Position numbers and translations under genes: made by a program. DNA of 64,000 nucleotides from Nigrospora sphaerica. Taxonomy: Eukaryota > Ascomycota > Sordariomycetes > Amphisphaeriales > Apiosporaceae. The notes below the pieces were generated by a model. It had not been told where the DNA came from. It did no database searches and saw only the letters and a list, made by a program, of their open reading frames with translations. The DNA lies in the NCBI GenBank assembly GCA_018287875.1, contig JAGVVL010000009.1, positions 806,001 through 870,000 of the forward strand, given 5' to 3'. Positions 55,018 through 64,000 of this stretch are shown in pieces (position 1 is the first letter of the stretch; each line of letters opens with the position of its first letter).

Positions 55018-56740
55018 ATGCCCAGGAGCATCACCAAGCCCTCACTGAGGAGCAAGAGCGCCAGCTTATGGCGTGGGTGTTACTTTAAGGCCGCCTTAGC
55101 TGGGCTCCAACACACGGCCGCTTTCGTCAATTCGCCCAGTCCACCCTTAACACCTCCGGAAGCCACCGCCGCCTTAGAAAACGCTGGCATCACCGGTTTT
55201 TCAAGCGCTGGCCGCAGTTGAAGACACTGGTTTCCACTGGTATGGATTTCCAGCGCCTTAACGGCGCCTCTCGCGCCAATATTGAGGAGTTCTTTAAGAG
55301 GCTGGCCCGCGAAGACCTCGCTAACATCCCACTAGAGCACAACTAGAACTTCGATAAGATAGGTGCTCAGATTGGCCTTAGAGACTGCCCCTTCGTTATT
55401 GGACCTGCCGCTATAAGCCAGATCTTCGCCATGGATACGCCTCGAGGCGAGTGGACGACCTCTTTAGAAGCAATCTCTGCTTCTGGCCACGCGCTGCCTC
55501 TGTTAATGATTTTCAAGGGCAAGGCAGTTCAATAGCAGTGGTTTAACTCTCAAGTCGATAAGTAGGACCTCGAAAGCTGGTCTTTTGAAGCCTCACAGGC
55601 TGGCTGGACCAGCAATTTAATTACGCTGCGCTAGCTAACGTAGATATTTATACCTCTAACGGCTTTAGAAGACCTTAAACAGTGGCGGCACCTTATCCTC
55701 GACGGCTGTTACGGCATGGGTACATAGGTACAAGGGCATGGCAACGCATGGACGACTTACCGCTGCCTGGCGGTACGTACCGCCGCTGGCTGGATATATT
55801 CCTGCCAAACAGTGACTGAGAGGAGCCTGTTCCTCTTCTTTTCCTCTTCACCTGTAGTTTTCGCATCTCAATAGAACCCTTGGGTCATCAACAGATTCTT
55901 CGTTCCTTGAACCGTGACAACGGCTACGTAAGCCACTATACTAAGGAGTTTATAATGACCTATTTCGAGGCACGTATTTGGCTTAACTTTTTACTAGCTT
56001 ATATTTCTTAAGTGCTGCAGCTATTAACTCTAGGCCCTTTCTTAATGTTAAAGCGAGCTTATCGGAAATACTTACGTAACGCCTACCTTACTAGCTTAAC
56101 ATTGACTCTAAAGAAGCCAGAGTTTCTAGAGGCCTAGAATAAGGCTCGCAAAGAGGCTTTAACACTAGAGTATATTGCCACAGGCTAGAGAGCGACTAGA
56201 ATCTATTTAAGGGACCCTAGCAAGTCGCTTAATAGCTAACTAGCGAGGCAGTATAACCGCGATAGGCTAGCGGGGTCAAATTGGTGTGTTCCGCAGCTAA
56301 GGGAGGACCCTCTACTATCGCAGATATCTACTTTAAAAGTTACGACACTGAGGACGTCACGTTAAATTAGCGTAATCCACCGGGACTTTGGTGGTGTTAA
56401 TCTAATCTATAATAACGTAACGCTATACCAGGTGTTTCGGAAGGCTAGCAAGGCCTTGGACTAAGCGACCGCTAAGATCTTCAATCTAAAGCATAAACGA
56501 GACCAATTAGCTGTAGCGTTAGATCGCTAGAAGCCCTAGAAACAGCGTAAGGTTCAGCCAACCGCTTAAGACCGTTTCGTGACAATGCTAGAGGTGCGTA
56601 AAGTTAAGGAGGAGATGTCGACCCCTAAAGATGCAGGGGGTACGGTCACTGCGGAATCTGAAGCTGTCCGCATAGACGGATCGGACGAAGAAGTCGATTC
56701 TAAGGTAGAAGACTGCATCGTAGTCTCTTGAGATCAGTCT
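55018..56740 (+). mobile_element. RIP-damaged pogo-like transposon with degenerate transposase
   Basis: Segments of a pogo-superfamily transposase follow in order in the plus direction, broken by many TAG/TAA codons and shifts. They include EEFFKRLAREDLANIP, FAMDTPRGEWTTSLE, PLLMIFKGKAVQ, then QWRHLILDG (second catalytic block), TKEFIMTYFEARIWLNF, and LLTLGPFLMLKRAYRKYL near 56030. The stretch is AT-rich, with stops of the CAG/CAA to TAG/TAA and TGG to TAG kind, as expected for RIP. About 218 bases of foreign sequence interrupt the second catalytic block. The right side runs into the truncated CAP10 gene at about 56740-56808. Terminal repeats and the target duplication were not found. Confidence 0.85.
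55702..55925. mobile_element. Nested ~212-bp insertion in the transposase, MITE-like
   Basis: The transposase reading LILDG stops here and resumes as SHYTKEFIMTYF after about 218 bases. The six bases ACGGCT occur on both sides (55702-55707 and 55920-55925), as expected of a target-site duplication. The insert begins gttacggc and ends gtgacaac, roughly inverted. It contains the perfect 16-base palindrome GGCGGTACGTACCGCC at 55769-55784. Short size, no coding capacity and inverted ends suggest a MITE. Confidence 0.6.
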
Positions 56741-56807
56741 CCTTGTGCGTAGGTATTGTGGTTGTTGAGATATTTCAATTGATCCGTAGTGTTGCCATCG
56801 CGTGAGG

Positions 56808-58248
56808 TCATCTTGACCTCTGGCCGTTTGGGGGGTTGGCTCTTTGGTGGACGCGGTGCCAGTTGCTGGCATCGTGGGCGCCGCCCGTGTTGGACCCACG
56901 CCAGACGGCCTGATTACGCTTGGCGCTCCAGGAGGGCACGTCCGGGACACTGTGGCACTCTTCGTTGTCGTCGTCTTCGGCCCAGGGGAGTCGATAGAGG
57001 TCCGACTCGTCGCGCCAGTAGCGGTCCGCGGGCAGTGTCAGCGTCTGGCTTAGACCGCGAATCTGCGAGGCCGAGAACACGGGCAGGAGCTCGCTTGATG
57101 TGGCGGCGGCGAGGGCCCGGGGTCCTCGCAGAGTTGCGTCACGCACGCACGAGGGGCGCAGAATAGACGTAGCTCCATGAAGGTAGGAGATCCACGGGCG
57201 TGCACAAACGTCCTCAGCCGCCGCCGCGTCGTGGTTCGCGAATATCAGCGGCCCGCCGCACCCCGTCGTGTTCTTCTTCGCTTTGTCGCGCCACGCCCGG
57301 ATTCTCTTCGTCATTATGCCCTGCCATGCTTCGGCCGAGGCGTCGGCTGGGATGGCGGCCTCAGCACTGACCTCATCCGAGGCGGGGGGGCAGGCGGCGA
57401 GGACTCGCGCGGTGAAGTCGACGGCCTCATTCGTGACATCCTCGTCGGCACGGCAGCCTGTCGGTTCGGGTCAGCAGGGCAATAGATTCGCCATAAGTGA
57501 GGAGAGGAGAAGCGCGTACGGCCGGTCCCAAAGGCCGCTTCAAGCCGCGCGGAGAGCGAGGGCAGGAAGCTCTCCTCGACGGTCTGCTGGCCGGGCGGGC
57601 GGGCGGCGTGGCGGTCGGGCCGCGCGCGCGCGTAGGGCACGAAGGCAAAGGGGGTGGCGTGGAGGTACAGAGGCAGGTCCATGTCTGGGACGCGGAAGCC
57701 ACGGCGGGCGGCGAGGGCTGGGGCGTTTCCACCATGTCGCGCAGGTTGAGGCAGGTGCCGTCGTCGGCGCCGCAGTCGTCGCCGGCGACGGCGCTGCCGC
57801 GCAGCCGGAGCCCCGCGAGCGGCCGGCGCCCCCCGAACCCGACCAGCTCCCGCGCCTGCGCTCGCAGCACCACCGCCGGCACCCCGCTATACCGGCCCAC
57901 TTCCTCGTGAATCTGGTCCCAGAACGCCTCGATTAAGGTCGTGTTGTGCGCCGCCGCCGCCGCGTACCACTGCGCGAACCCCGGTGGCGGCGCCTGCCTG
58001 CGTCGCTGCTGGTACGCCGTGACCGCCTCGGCGTAGGAATGGGCCTGTGTTCCTAGCAGGCCTTCTATCCTCTCGTGACCCTTTCGGATAAGTTTGTCGA
58101 TGGGATGCGTGCCAGCAAAGTTGCTAGAGTTACCAATTAATGGATACCAGAATGCGATAAAGACCGCCAATATGGCGGTTCCTACAATGAGGGGCGCCGC
58201 CTTGGAGAAGCAGCTCCATGCTATACGTGAAAAGAACAAGCAGGCCAT
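56808..58248 (-). pseudogene. Truncated and frameshifted CAP10/GT90-type glycosyltransferase gene
   Basis: The protein starts at 58248 with a type II signal anchor (PLIVGTAILAVFIAFWYPLI) and continues HPIDKLIRKGHERIEGLL. It follows the fungal CAP10 (GT90-like) pattern through SAVAGDDCGADDGTCLNLRDM. Near 57738 the frame slips by one base, and the match continues as RRGFRVPDMDLPLYL. A clean intron at 57519-57458 (GTACGC, CTGACC, GACAG) restores contact with TKRIRAWRDKAKKNTTG, CARPWISYLHGATSILRPS, SELLPVFSASQI, and AVWRGSNTGG followed by NWHR. After HRVHQR the family match ends abruptly at the transposon side, so the last third of the catalytic domain is lost. The enzyme would have transferred xylose or similar sugars in the Golgi; it is now inactive. 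Confidence 0.82.
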
Positions 58249-58551
58249 TGCTGTAAAGAAAAATTCAACGAGGGTTCAACTAAGTATCGTGGGGTGGTAG
58301 AGGTGATAGGAGCCACGCAGGTGCAGGGGTTCGTCCCATATTATAGACCCCGAGTTGCGCTGAGGGGTTTACTAAAGCATCGGTGTAAATAAAGCCAGCC
58401 TCTTTTTCGGTGAGCCCAACACCGTTAGCACCATAGCGACGCATACGTTGAAGTAGATTTTGAGAATACAACGCCCCAAACAAAAATCTTCCACCGCCGT
58501 ACAATCTACTTTCAATGTCCCACTCCTCTTCTTTTCGTATTCGCACCCTTT
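58249..58551. other. Spacer with tandem minus-strand genes
   Basis: It contains the 5' side of the CAP10 pseudogene and the 3' end of the membrane-protein gene. No feature is recognised. Confidence 0.4.
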
Positions 58552-59238
58552 CTACTCTTCTATGTTCCACCGCGGAATCTGCCCCGTCCGCTCAAACTCA
58601 GCCTGGGCGGCGCTGAACTTCTTCTCGCGGAACTTGCGCACCAGCACGTCGGGCGGGGACTCGGGGTGCTCAACAGTGAAGGCCGGCTCGAAGTAAGGGA
58701 TCATGCCCGGGTCCTGGGACAGGTAGCGGGCATCTTCGCCGGGAACGATGTAGCGGATACGCGCGTCCTTGGAGACGTCATGCTCGCGGTAGAAGTCAAA
58801 CATGCCCTCAACGTCGCGGCACTGGCGCGCGCTCGTGAAGAAGGAGTCACCCGCCTTGGGGTGCTTCTTGAGATAGTCGCCCACGATGCCCGGCACTGCG
58901 TGTCTGGTCAGCGACGCGAAACGCGCTCGCGCCTTTTGGAGGGCACACCTACAGGTCGCCAGGTCATCAAAGTTGTACACGTTCTTCTCATGGTTGTAAT
59001 AGCCGGTCCGGACCGAGTCGCGAATGTAGAAACCGGCTAGCACGTTCAAGCTCATGCTGGCTACCAAGCACGCCGTCACGAGAACCCGACGCAAGCCACG
59101 GCGCTGAAGAGAAAGGGCGTTTTTCAAACTGCCCGCCTTCTCCCGCATCAGGAGTCGCTCCTCCTCGTGGCCCAGGTCTACCGAAACTGTGGGGGACGAT
59201 TCATTATCCGAAGATGTCGTAACTTGAGCCTCAGGCAT
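58552..59238 (-). CDS. Single-pass membrane protein of unknown function, probable in-frame intron
   Basis: The open frame spans 228 codons. A 57-nt segment at 58952-58896 has all marks of an intron (GTAGGT donor, GCTGACC branch point, ACGCAG acceptor). Because 57 is a multiple of three, the frame stays open without splicing. With splicing, the protein has 209 residues (exons 59238-58953 and 58895-58552). It has a cytosolic N-terminus with acidic HEEERLLMREK and a basic patch, one membrane segment (VLVTACLVASMSLNVLAGFYI), and a ~130-residue lumenal part with VPGEDARYLSQDPGMIPYF and QAEFERTGQIPRWN. The topology is like that of UstYa proteins, but the HxxHC motifs are lacking. I do not recognise the family. 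Confidence 0.7.
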   Translation of the reverse strand: MPEAQVTTSSDNESSPTVSVDLGHEEERLLMREKAGSLKNALSLQRRGLRRVLVTACLVASMSLNVLAGFYIRDSVRTGYYNHEKNVYNFDDLATCRCALQKARARFASLTRHAVPGIVGDYLKKHPKAGDSFFTSARQCRDVEGMFDFYREHDVSKDARIRYIVPGEDARYLSQDPGMIPYFEPAFTVEHPESPPDVLVRKFREKKFSAAQAEFERTGQIPRWNIEE

Positions 59239-60595
59239 ATTGATGGTGGAAGTCGAAGGGGCTCAGGGAGCTAGAGATACGTTGTACCTCAATAAGTCAT
59301 GAACAAAACACATCCAAACGAGTTGAGAGCTCCAGGCTTGCTAAGCCGACGGCTGCAGGTGTGATGGAATATTGGGGTTGTGAATTCATGTGCGTCCACA
59401 CAGAGTAGCCGTTGGGATGCATTTCGAGATACGTGATAGATGTATTGTGTTCCCTCGTTACTCGATTACCGTCGACGCGGAACATCTATATAATGCCGGA
59501 CTATTGTCGTACGGGTCTCCCGCAAGCGAGATCTCCTCGTTCGACACATACTTACATGGCGACAACCTGGCTTGCAAGGAGCAATGGATCACACCACTGG
59601 TACTTTCCGACGCGGAATACGGAAAGATTACCGGGCGCCAGATGCCAAAGATGGCAGGATTCAGATTACTACCCGAGCTCCGCAGTCACGGAAGACCTGG
59701 AGACTTGCTTTAAACTCTTTGAGCCTGGGTTCGTCCCGAGACTGGAAGTATCCCAACACCAACAATAAACGGCGAGCTAAGATTGCCATCTCTTGTTGGT
59801 GCTGGGATAAGCCGGGAAGAATTCTTCGCCTAGCTTTCTTTCCACTTCGTACCGAAGTTTCTGACCCCAACGCCCTAAGAGGAGAACGTGTTGCACGTGG
59901 GATAACCCGAAAGCCCTACCCAACTTGAGTTAAGACGAAAGTTCATTCAACCTTGCCTTGTGTAGCGAGGTTTGCAAGACGTGCCCAGGAGGCGCGGACG
60001 CTCGGAGGAGAAGACTCCAAACGGCCGAACAAACCTTCCATGTCTACGCAGTACTTGTACAGAATTTAGACGAACAGGCATTCATCGGCGGGCAGCATGA
60101 CTGACAGGGATGCGTTCCTGTGGGTCAAAATGATTGCGGATAGGGCCGCGCGCCGCTTAGTTCAGTGTGCATGCTCCCTGCCACAGCTTCGTACTCTTGA
60201 GCACCGCTCAAAGCGGCTGCTGTGACCTTCCAGCCGTCAATTTATTTGAGAGTTTCAGGTAAACCCTATTCCCAGAGGCCTCCCCCCCCCCCTATATGGT
60301 ATTCTTGGATGCCACTGCCATCGAACCATTAAAAGCATAACTTTGCTCTTTGGAACAACAAGGTCACTACGGAGTTACAGCCCTATTACAACCTACGAAT
60401 TATGCATGAAATGATATTTTCGAGCCTAGCTTTATGGTCTAGGAGTTTTCCTCTTCGCGTCTCAATGCCTGCCATGGTATGCGGTTTCCCTCGAGTTTTA
60501 CACTCTTCGTTACTGATCAGGCATTCTATACTGCGGTGCACAACTTTGGCGCTTCACTCCATTAACTGTGAGCAATATCGCGAGACGACCACAAA
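59239..60595. other. Intergenic between divergent genes
   Basis: These 1.36 kb separate the membrane-protein gene (minus) from the UstYa-type gene (plus). A shared control region is possible. Frames at 59390-59930 have no family features. A C run of about 10 stands near 60282. Confidence 0.5.
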
Positions 60596-61522
60596 ATGAA
60601 AGGGTCGGGCAAATATCAGCTTGTTCCCCCCATCGAAGGCCAGGAGTCGCCGCGCGACAAGGCCAACGAGCGGTCGCTACGGCTGTGCAGATGGCTCATC
60701 TTCTTCCTAGCCGCCCTTTCGGTCGTAACTACAGTGATATCGATAATGGCACTGCTCAATACGACGGCGGCTCCCCGAGAATCGATCTCACCTGTTCCCG
60801 AATGTGAGTTCGCTATCGGAATGTCGTGAAGGCGTGGGCTCTCATTGCTAACCTGCCAACCGCCTACATTCGAACCACATTCGTGAATAACACGAAAAAG
60901 TACGCACTGAGTCGAATCCCCTGGACCGCCAGCGAAATGGCGCGAAAGAATCAAGCGTGGCTCGACCTTGTGCCCAGTGCGTACCCCTTCCGCCATGGAA
61001 GCGTCTCAAGACGATCACATTTCTGACCTAGTCGGGCTTGCAGCTGGCCGGGGTTTTGTGAATATTTCCAGCCCTGAGTTGTATTTTGTCAAGGCGAAAC
61101 CCCTGGCAGCTGGCATCTCTCACGATCGTTCTCGTTTGCACAGCGACGGCCGCCAGCAATTTGGCATTGCCGTTTTTCATCAGATACACTGCTTGGTTTG
61201 CCCTTCTCAGCCCCTTTTAGTGCGCACTTCGCCTCGCTGACTGCGACCACGGCAGTACATGCTCCAAGACTACTTTTACAAAGTGGCGGCGCAGGAGATA
61301 GGGACCGACTGGGAAGTGCTTACGCACTTCAACCACTGCGTCGATTACCTCAGACAGGCGTTGCTGTGCCAAGCGGATACGACTCTTGAAGGCCAGGATC
61401 CGACTCAACAGATGTTTCCGGATTCCTCTGGCTTTGGGGTTGAGCACAGCTGCCACAACTACTGGGAGATATTCTCATGGGCCGAGGAGAGGCGGTGGAA
61501 TGATGTTAGATACATATCCTGA
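60596..61522 (+). CDS. UstYa-family (DUF3328) oxidase/cyclase, four exons, exon 2 acceptor apparently lost
   Basis: The exons are 60596-60803, about 60869-60976, 61044-61195 and 61256-61522, about 244 residues when joined. The N-terminus is cytosolic, followed by a membrane anchor (WLIFFLAALSVVTTVISIMAL). Both HxxHC signatures are present: HQIHC at the end of exon 3 and HFNHC in exon 4, continued by VDYLRQALLCQADTTLE and HSCHNYWEIFSW. UstYa proteins are copper-dependent oxidases that cyclise or modify RiPP cores in dikaritin pathways (ustiloxin, phomopsin, asperipin), and also act in a few other pathways. The joins of exons 2-3 and 3-4 are canonical. Before exon 2 a GTGAGT donor is present, but where CTACAG would be expected the genome has CTACAT. 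So intron 1 may not be removed and the protein may be truncated. Confidence 0.83.
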
Positions 61523-62323
61523 CGTGTTTCTGCAATTCTGCAGTCACGTCTCGGCGTTGTATTTCTGTCCCACCCATGCAATCCAGAAAGCGGTTTTGCA
61601 CCTCCTGGGGAGTATGGTGTCTACATGGAATAGAGATGATACCGTTTAAAATGCAAATTTATATGCAACTTTTGGGATGTCAACTCAAGTAAAGAAGAAG
61701 GATACCTCCAACTATGAGAAGGGAAAATGAGACGACATATACCCTCTGTCTAATTAGGAAGCCTCCTCGTTAAATCATCAGATAATATTTGTCCTCCCTG
61801 AATGTTGCACATCGTCTCGTGGTCTCCCCTGGCCTTCATGCCTCGGTGATCTTGTGCACAGAGGAACAGTATTCCAGAGTATCAGTGAGGGAATTAGTTG
61901 GTATAAGTCCGAAGAATTTCTTACATAGACAGTCATTACAACAGTGATTGAACCTCAGCATTCTTCTCACCTGTGGACGGGCTAACGCTTAACGGCCTAT
62001 TTTAGAATCATCACCCAGCATTACACCCCTGTTAATCCATCTGTTACCTTCAGCCAATCATCGGAAACCCAGTGTTCAGGGTAGGCAAGTCTTCAATTGA
62101 CCTATAAACACTTCCTATCCCTGAAAATACAAGCTCTACGTACCATATTACTTAGGTATTACGTTGGTTGGATTGACCAGATCGACACCTTCCCGAGTAT
62201 GTAATGACCAACTCTCCCTCGGCCCCAAATCCCCCTGCCCCGTTACCTCCGCGGGCGTGATACCGTGTCCTCTCCTCTTACTCCCCGGAGGCAGGAACAA
62301 TGCGGAAACCAGAACCACGTGCA
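61523..62323. other. Intergenic
   Basis: It lies between the UstYa-type gene and a small convergent gene. The left half is AT-rich. No gene is recognised. Confidence 0.5.
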
Positions 62324-62638
62324 TCACGGCTGGCAGGCAGCGAACCTCCTGTCGCCTTCGGCGTCGGCGTCGGTGTACTTGAAGATGGGTATCGCCTTCT
62401 CGGCCGGCGGCAGTGCCTGCGGGTGCTCCGGCTCCGGGTCCTCGTCCTCGTCCTCGTCCGCCGCATCCCAGACGATGAACAGGACGTACGCGAGAGTCAT
62501 GAATATGGCGAGCGGGATGAAGACAAGCAGCGAGAGCGCAATATGATGGCCCGAAACTTCCACACCCATCACGCGCAGCACGATCGCGTCGTTGTAGTCG
62601 GCCGCCCCGCGGCCGCTCGCCGGGAATGGCGCATCCAT
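62324..62638 (-). CDS. Small single-pass membrane protein, unknown function
   Basis: A single open frame encodes 104 residues. After about 30 polar residues comes one long hydrophobic segment (IALSLLVFIPLAIFMTLAYV, continuing LFIVW). A strongly acidic stretch (DAADEDEDEDPEPEH) and a short basic end follow. The hydrophobic core and charge step make a real product likely. No family is recognised; a role next to the UstYa-type gene is only suggested by position. Confidence 0.6.
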   Translation of the reverse strand: MDAPFPASGRGAADYNDAIVLRVMGVEVSGHHIALSLLVFIPLAIFMTLAYVLFIVWDAADEDEDEDPEPEHPQALPPAEKAIPIFKYTDADAEGDRRFAACQP

Positions 62639-63789
62639 GGGGGGTTTCTTTTTCTGCGAAGAGGGGTCGACGAAGCGGAAAACCCCTGTGGACGCGGAGT
62701 GGATGGCGGGAAGACGGTGATGTCGCTGCGCGGGGGCCTTGGTGGATTTGCTTGCGTCCCAGTAGTTTCGATGTGGCCGTAGGGCGACGATGTCTTGAAT
62801 TGCGACTTGCTCGGTCTCTGATGGGATTTATGATAGGGGTTATTTTCGCAGGAAGGCTCGTAGATTTGGGGGCACCAGTGAAGTAACAGGTATGTTAGAG
62901 GTTGAAGTGAATTCTTCTGTCCTTTCTCGATTGTTCTCAAGGCCACTAGATCCTTATATAGCTATCGAGTCCTCGCCTCCTCGCTGGAGCCCCACTATTA
63001 TTTCGTTAGGTGTCGAGTGTGCTTAATCCTTCCCTCATCCTTCGTCATGGGCTTGAGCCTGCTGATCCTAGCGAGTCCTTTCCTTGAGGAACACCAGGGA
63101 TGAAACCAGCCTCCATGTCGGCCAGGGGCTACCAAAGCAGCGTGCTCTCCCAAATACCTCGAAATCATCTTTACGCCGGTTTTTGGCCCCTGCCGGCTGA
63201 GCTGGCCCCAAGGCTAGCGAATAGTATTGAGGCTTATCTAAATATCAATGTGTGTGTGCACATTAAGATTTGCGGTCTTGCCCCCCCAAGTTCGTTTGGA
63301 GGGCAAGGCAACCATGTAAATTGTCGAGTACGTGCCCGAGCCCCATGGTCATTGGTTATGCCCAACTCTACGTCGGAGACACCTGCGGCTGCGACCGCCC
63401 GCCTTGTGCAACCATGCAAAATTCTAATACACGGCATCACTATGCACTTCCGTGCACTAGTTGGGCCTACGTAATGGTATATAGGATGGCCATGTTCGCT
63501 GACATCCTTCATATTAAGACGGCGCCTATATAAGTTAAAAGTTATACTTAACGCTATATTTAAAAAAATGGAAACCACCACCGCACACGTTATATACATA
63601 TATATGATTCGGGTATTTAGTATATAATTCTCTATAAGATGGCTCAAATCTTTAAACGTATAAGCTTTATTTAATTAAAGTAGCTAAATGATAAAAACGT
63701 ATACTAGAAGAGCATGTATGACCTTGTATAGTCCGTTTTCATCTACCCGCTCGTTCCCCCTATTTAGAACCGTACTGGGACCTGGTGAC
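62639..63789. other. Intergenic, AT-rich between 63480 and 63720
   Basis: No gene is recognised. The AT-rich part may be another worn, RIP-affected repeat, but no transposase words are readable in it. Confidence 0.45.
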
Positions 63790-64000
63790 TTATTGTTGAC
63801 CGTGGTAGTGTACTGTGTAGGCCATGTCATCCAGAGCGGTTGCACCCAATATGTTCGGGAGGAGTTGATACTCGGAAGAAAAAGTGGCTGTATCCAAGTT
63901 CTTGAAATCGGTGAGATTGTATTTCTCCATGCTTGGGTTCAGCGCGGTAGGATTCTGGCGGTATTCGAACTTTTGCTCAGCCACAAGTATGGTGGCTCGG
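63790..64000 (-). CDS. C-terminal end of an unidentified protein, cut by the window edge
   Basis: The minus-strand frame is open from the window edge to a stop at 63790-63801. It reads VAEQKFEYRQNPTALNPS, then YNLTDFKNLDTATF and PNILGATALDDMAY. The sequence has the composition of a real protein end, but I do not recognise the family. The start lies beyond 64000. Confidence 0.5.
   Translation of the reverse strand, partial: RATILVAEQKFEYRQNPTALNPSMEKYNLTDFKNLDTATFSSEYQLLPNILGATALDDMAYTVHYHGQQ

Noticed and set aside
58552..59238. A second UstYa-family protein
   Set aside because: Topology is similar but neither HxxHC motif is present.

Overview
The window is nuclear DNA from a filamentous ascomycete (Pezizomycotina, most likely Sordariomycetes). 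Genes are split by short introns of 43-216 nt with GT donors, CTNAC-type branch points and AG acceptors. Characteristic ascomycete families are present: Zn2Cys6 and bANK regulators, a HET protein, a BAHD acyltransferase, CE15 and a UstYa-type protein. Two pogo-like transposons carry stop codons of the kind left by repeat-induced point mutation (RIP: CpA to TpA). Exon joins were worked out by hand from splice signals and reading-frame continuity.

Left part (1-33 kb): a RIP-damaged transposase at the edge; an alpha/beta hydrolase; a METTL25-type methyltransferase; an MFS drug/polyamine-type transporter; a secreted AIM6-like phosphodiesterase; a large orphan protein; a BAHD acyltransferase tail to tail with a Zn2Cys6 regulator; a GPI-anchored serine/alanine-rich protein; a CE15 glucuronoyl esterase; a BTB protein with amino-acid repeats; an EthD-domain protein; and a two-exon AAA ATPase. 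These look like ordinary single genes separated by 0.3-1.8 kb spacers.

Middle part (33-54 kb): a HET-domain gene, a cystathionine gamma-synthase, an eEF1B-gamma-type GST, a decayed Dal5-like MFS gene, a serine-hydrolase/beta-lactamase homologue whose nucleophile is Thr, and a short bANK (basic region plus ankyrin) regulator. Then come a divergent HpcH/HpaI aldolase and TauD dioxygenase pair, an aspartate-type aminotransferase and an FMN split-barrel protein. This stretch has the accessory character of a metabolic gene cluster, but no PKS, NRPS or terpene synthase is present.

Right part (54-64 kb): the most unusual segment. A small secreted protein with a Lys-Arg-preceded repeat, whose second copy is out of frame, lies about 6 kb from a UstYa-family (DUF3328) gene, with a single-pass membrane protein of unknown function between them. 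This resembles the layout of fungal dikaritin-type RiPP loci. The segment is decaying: a RIP-damaged pogo element with a smaller nested insertion abuts a truncated, frameshifted CAP10-type glycosyltransferase gene, and the UstYa gene seems to lack a usable splice acceptor. The window ends inside an unidentified minus-strand gene.
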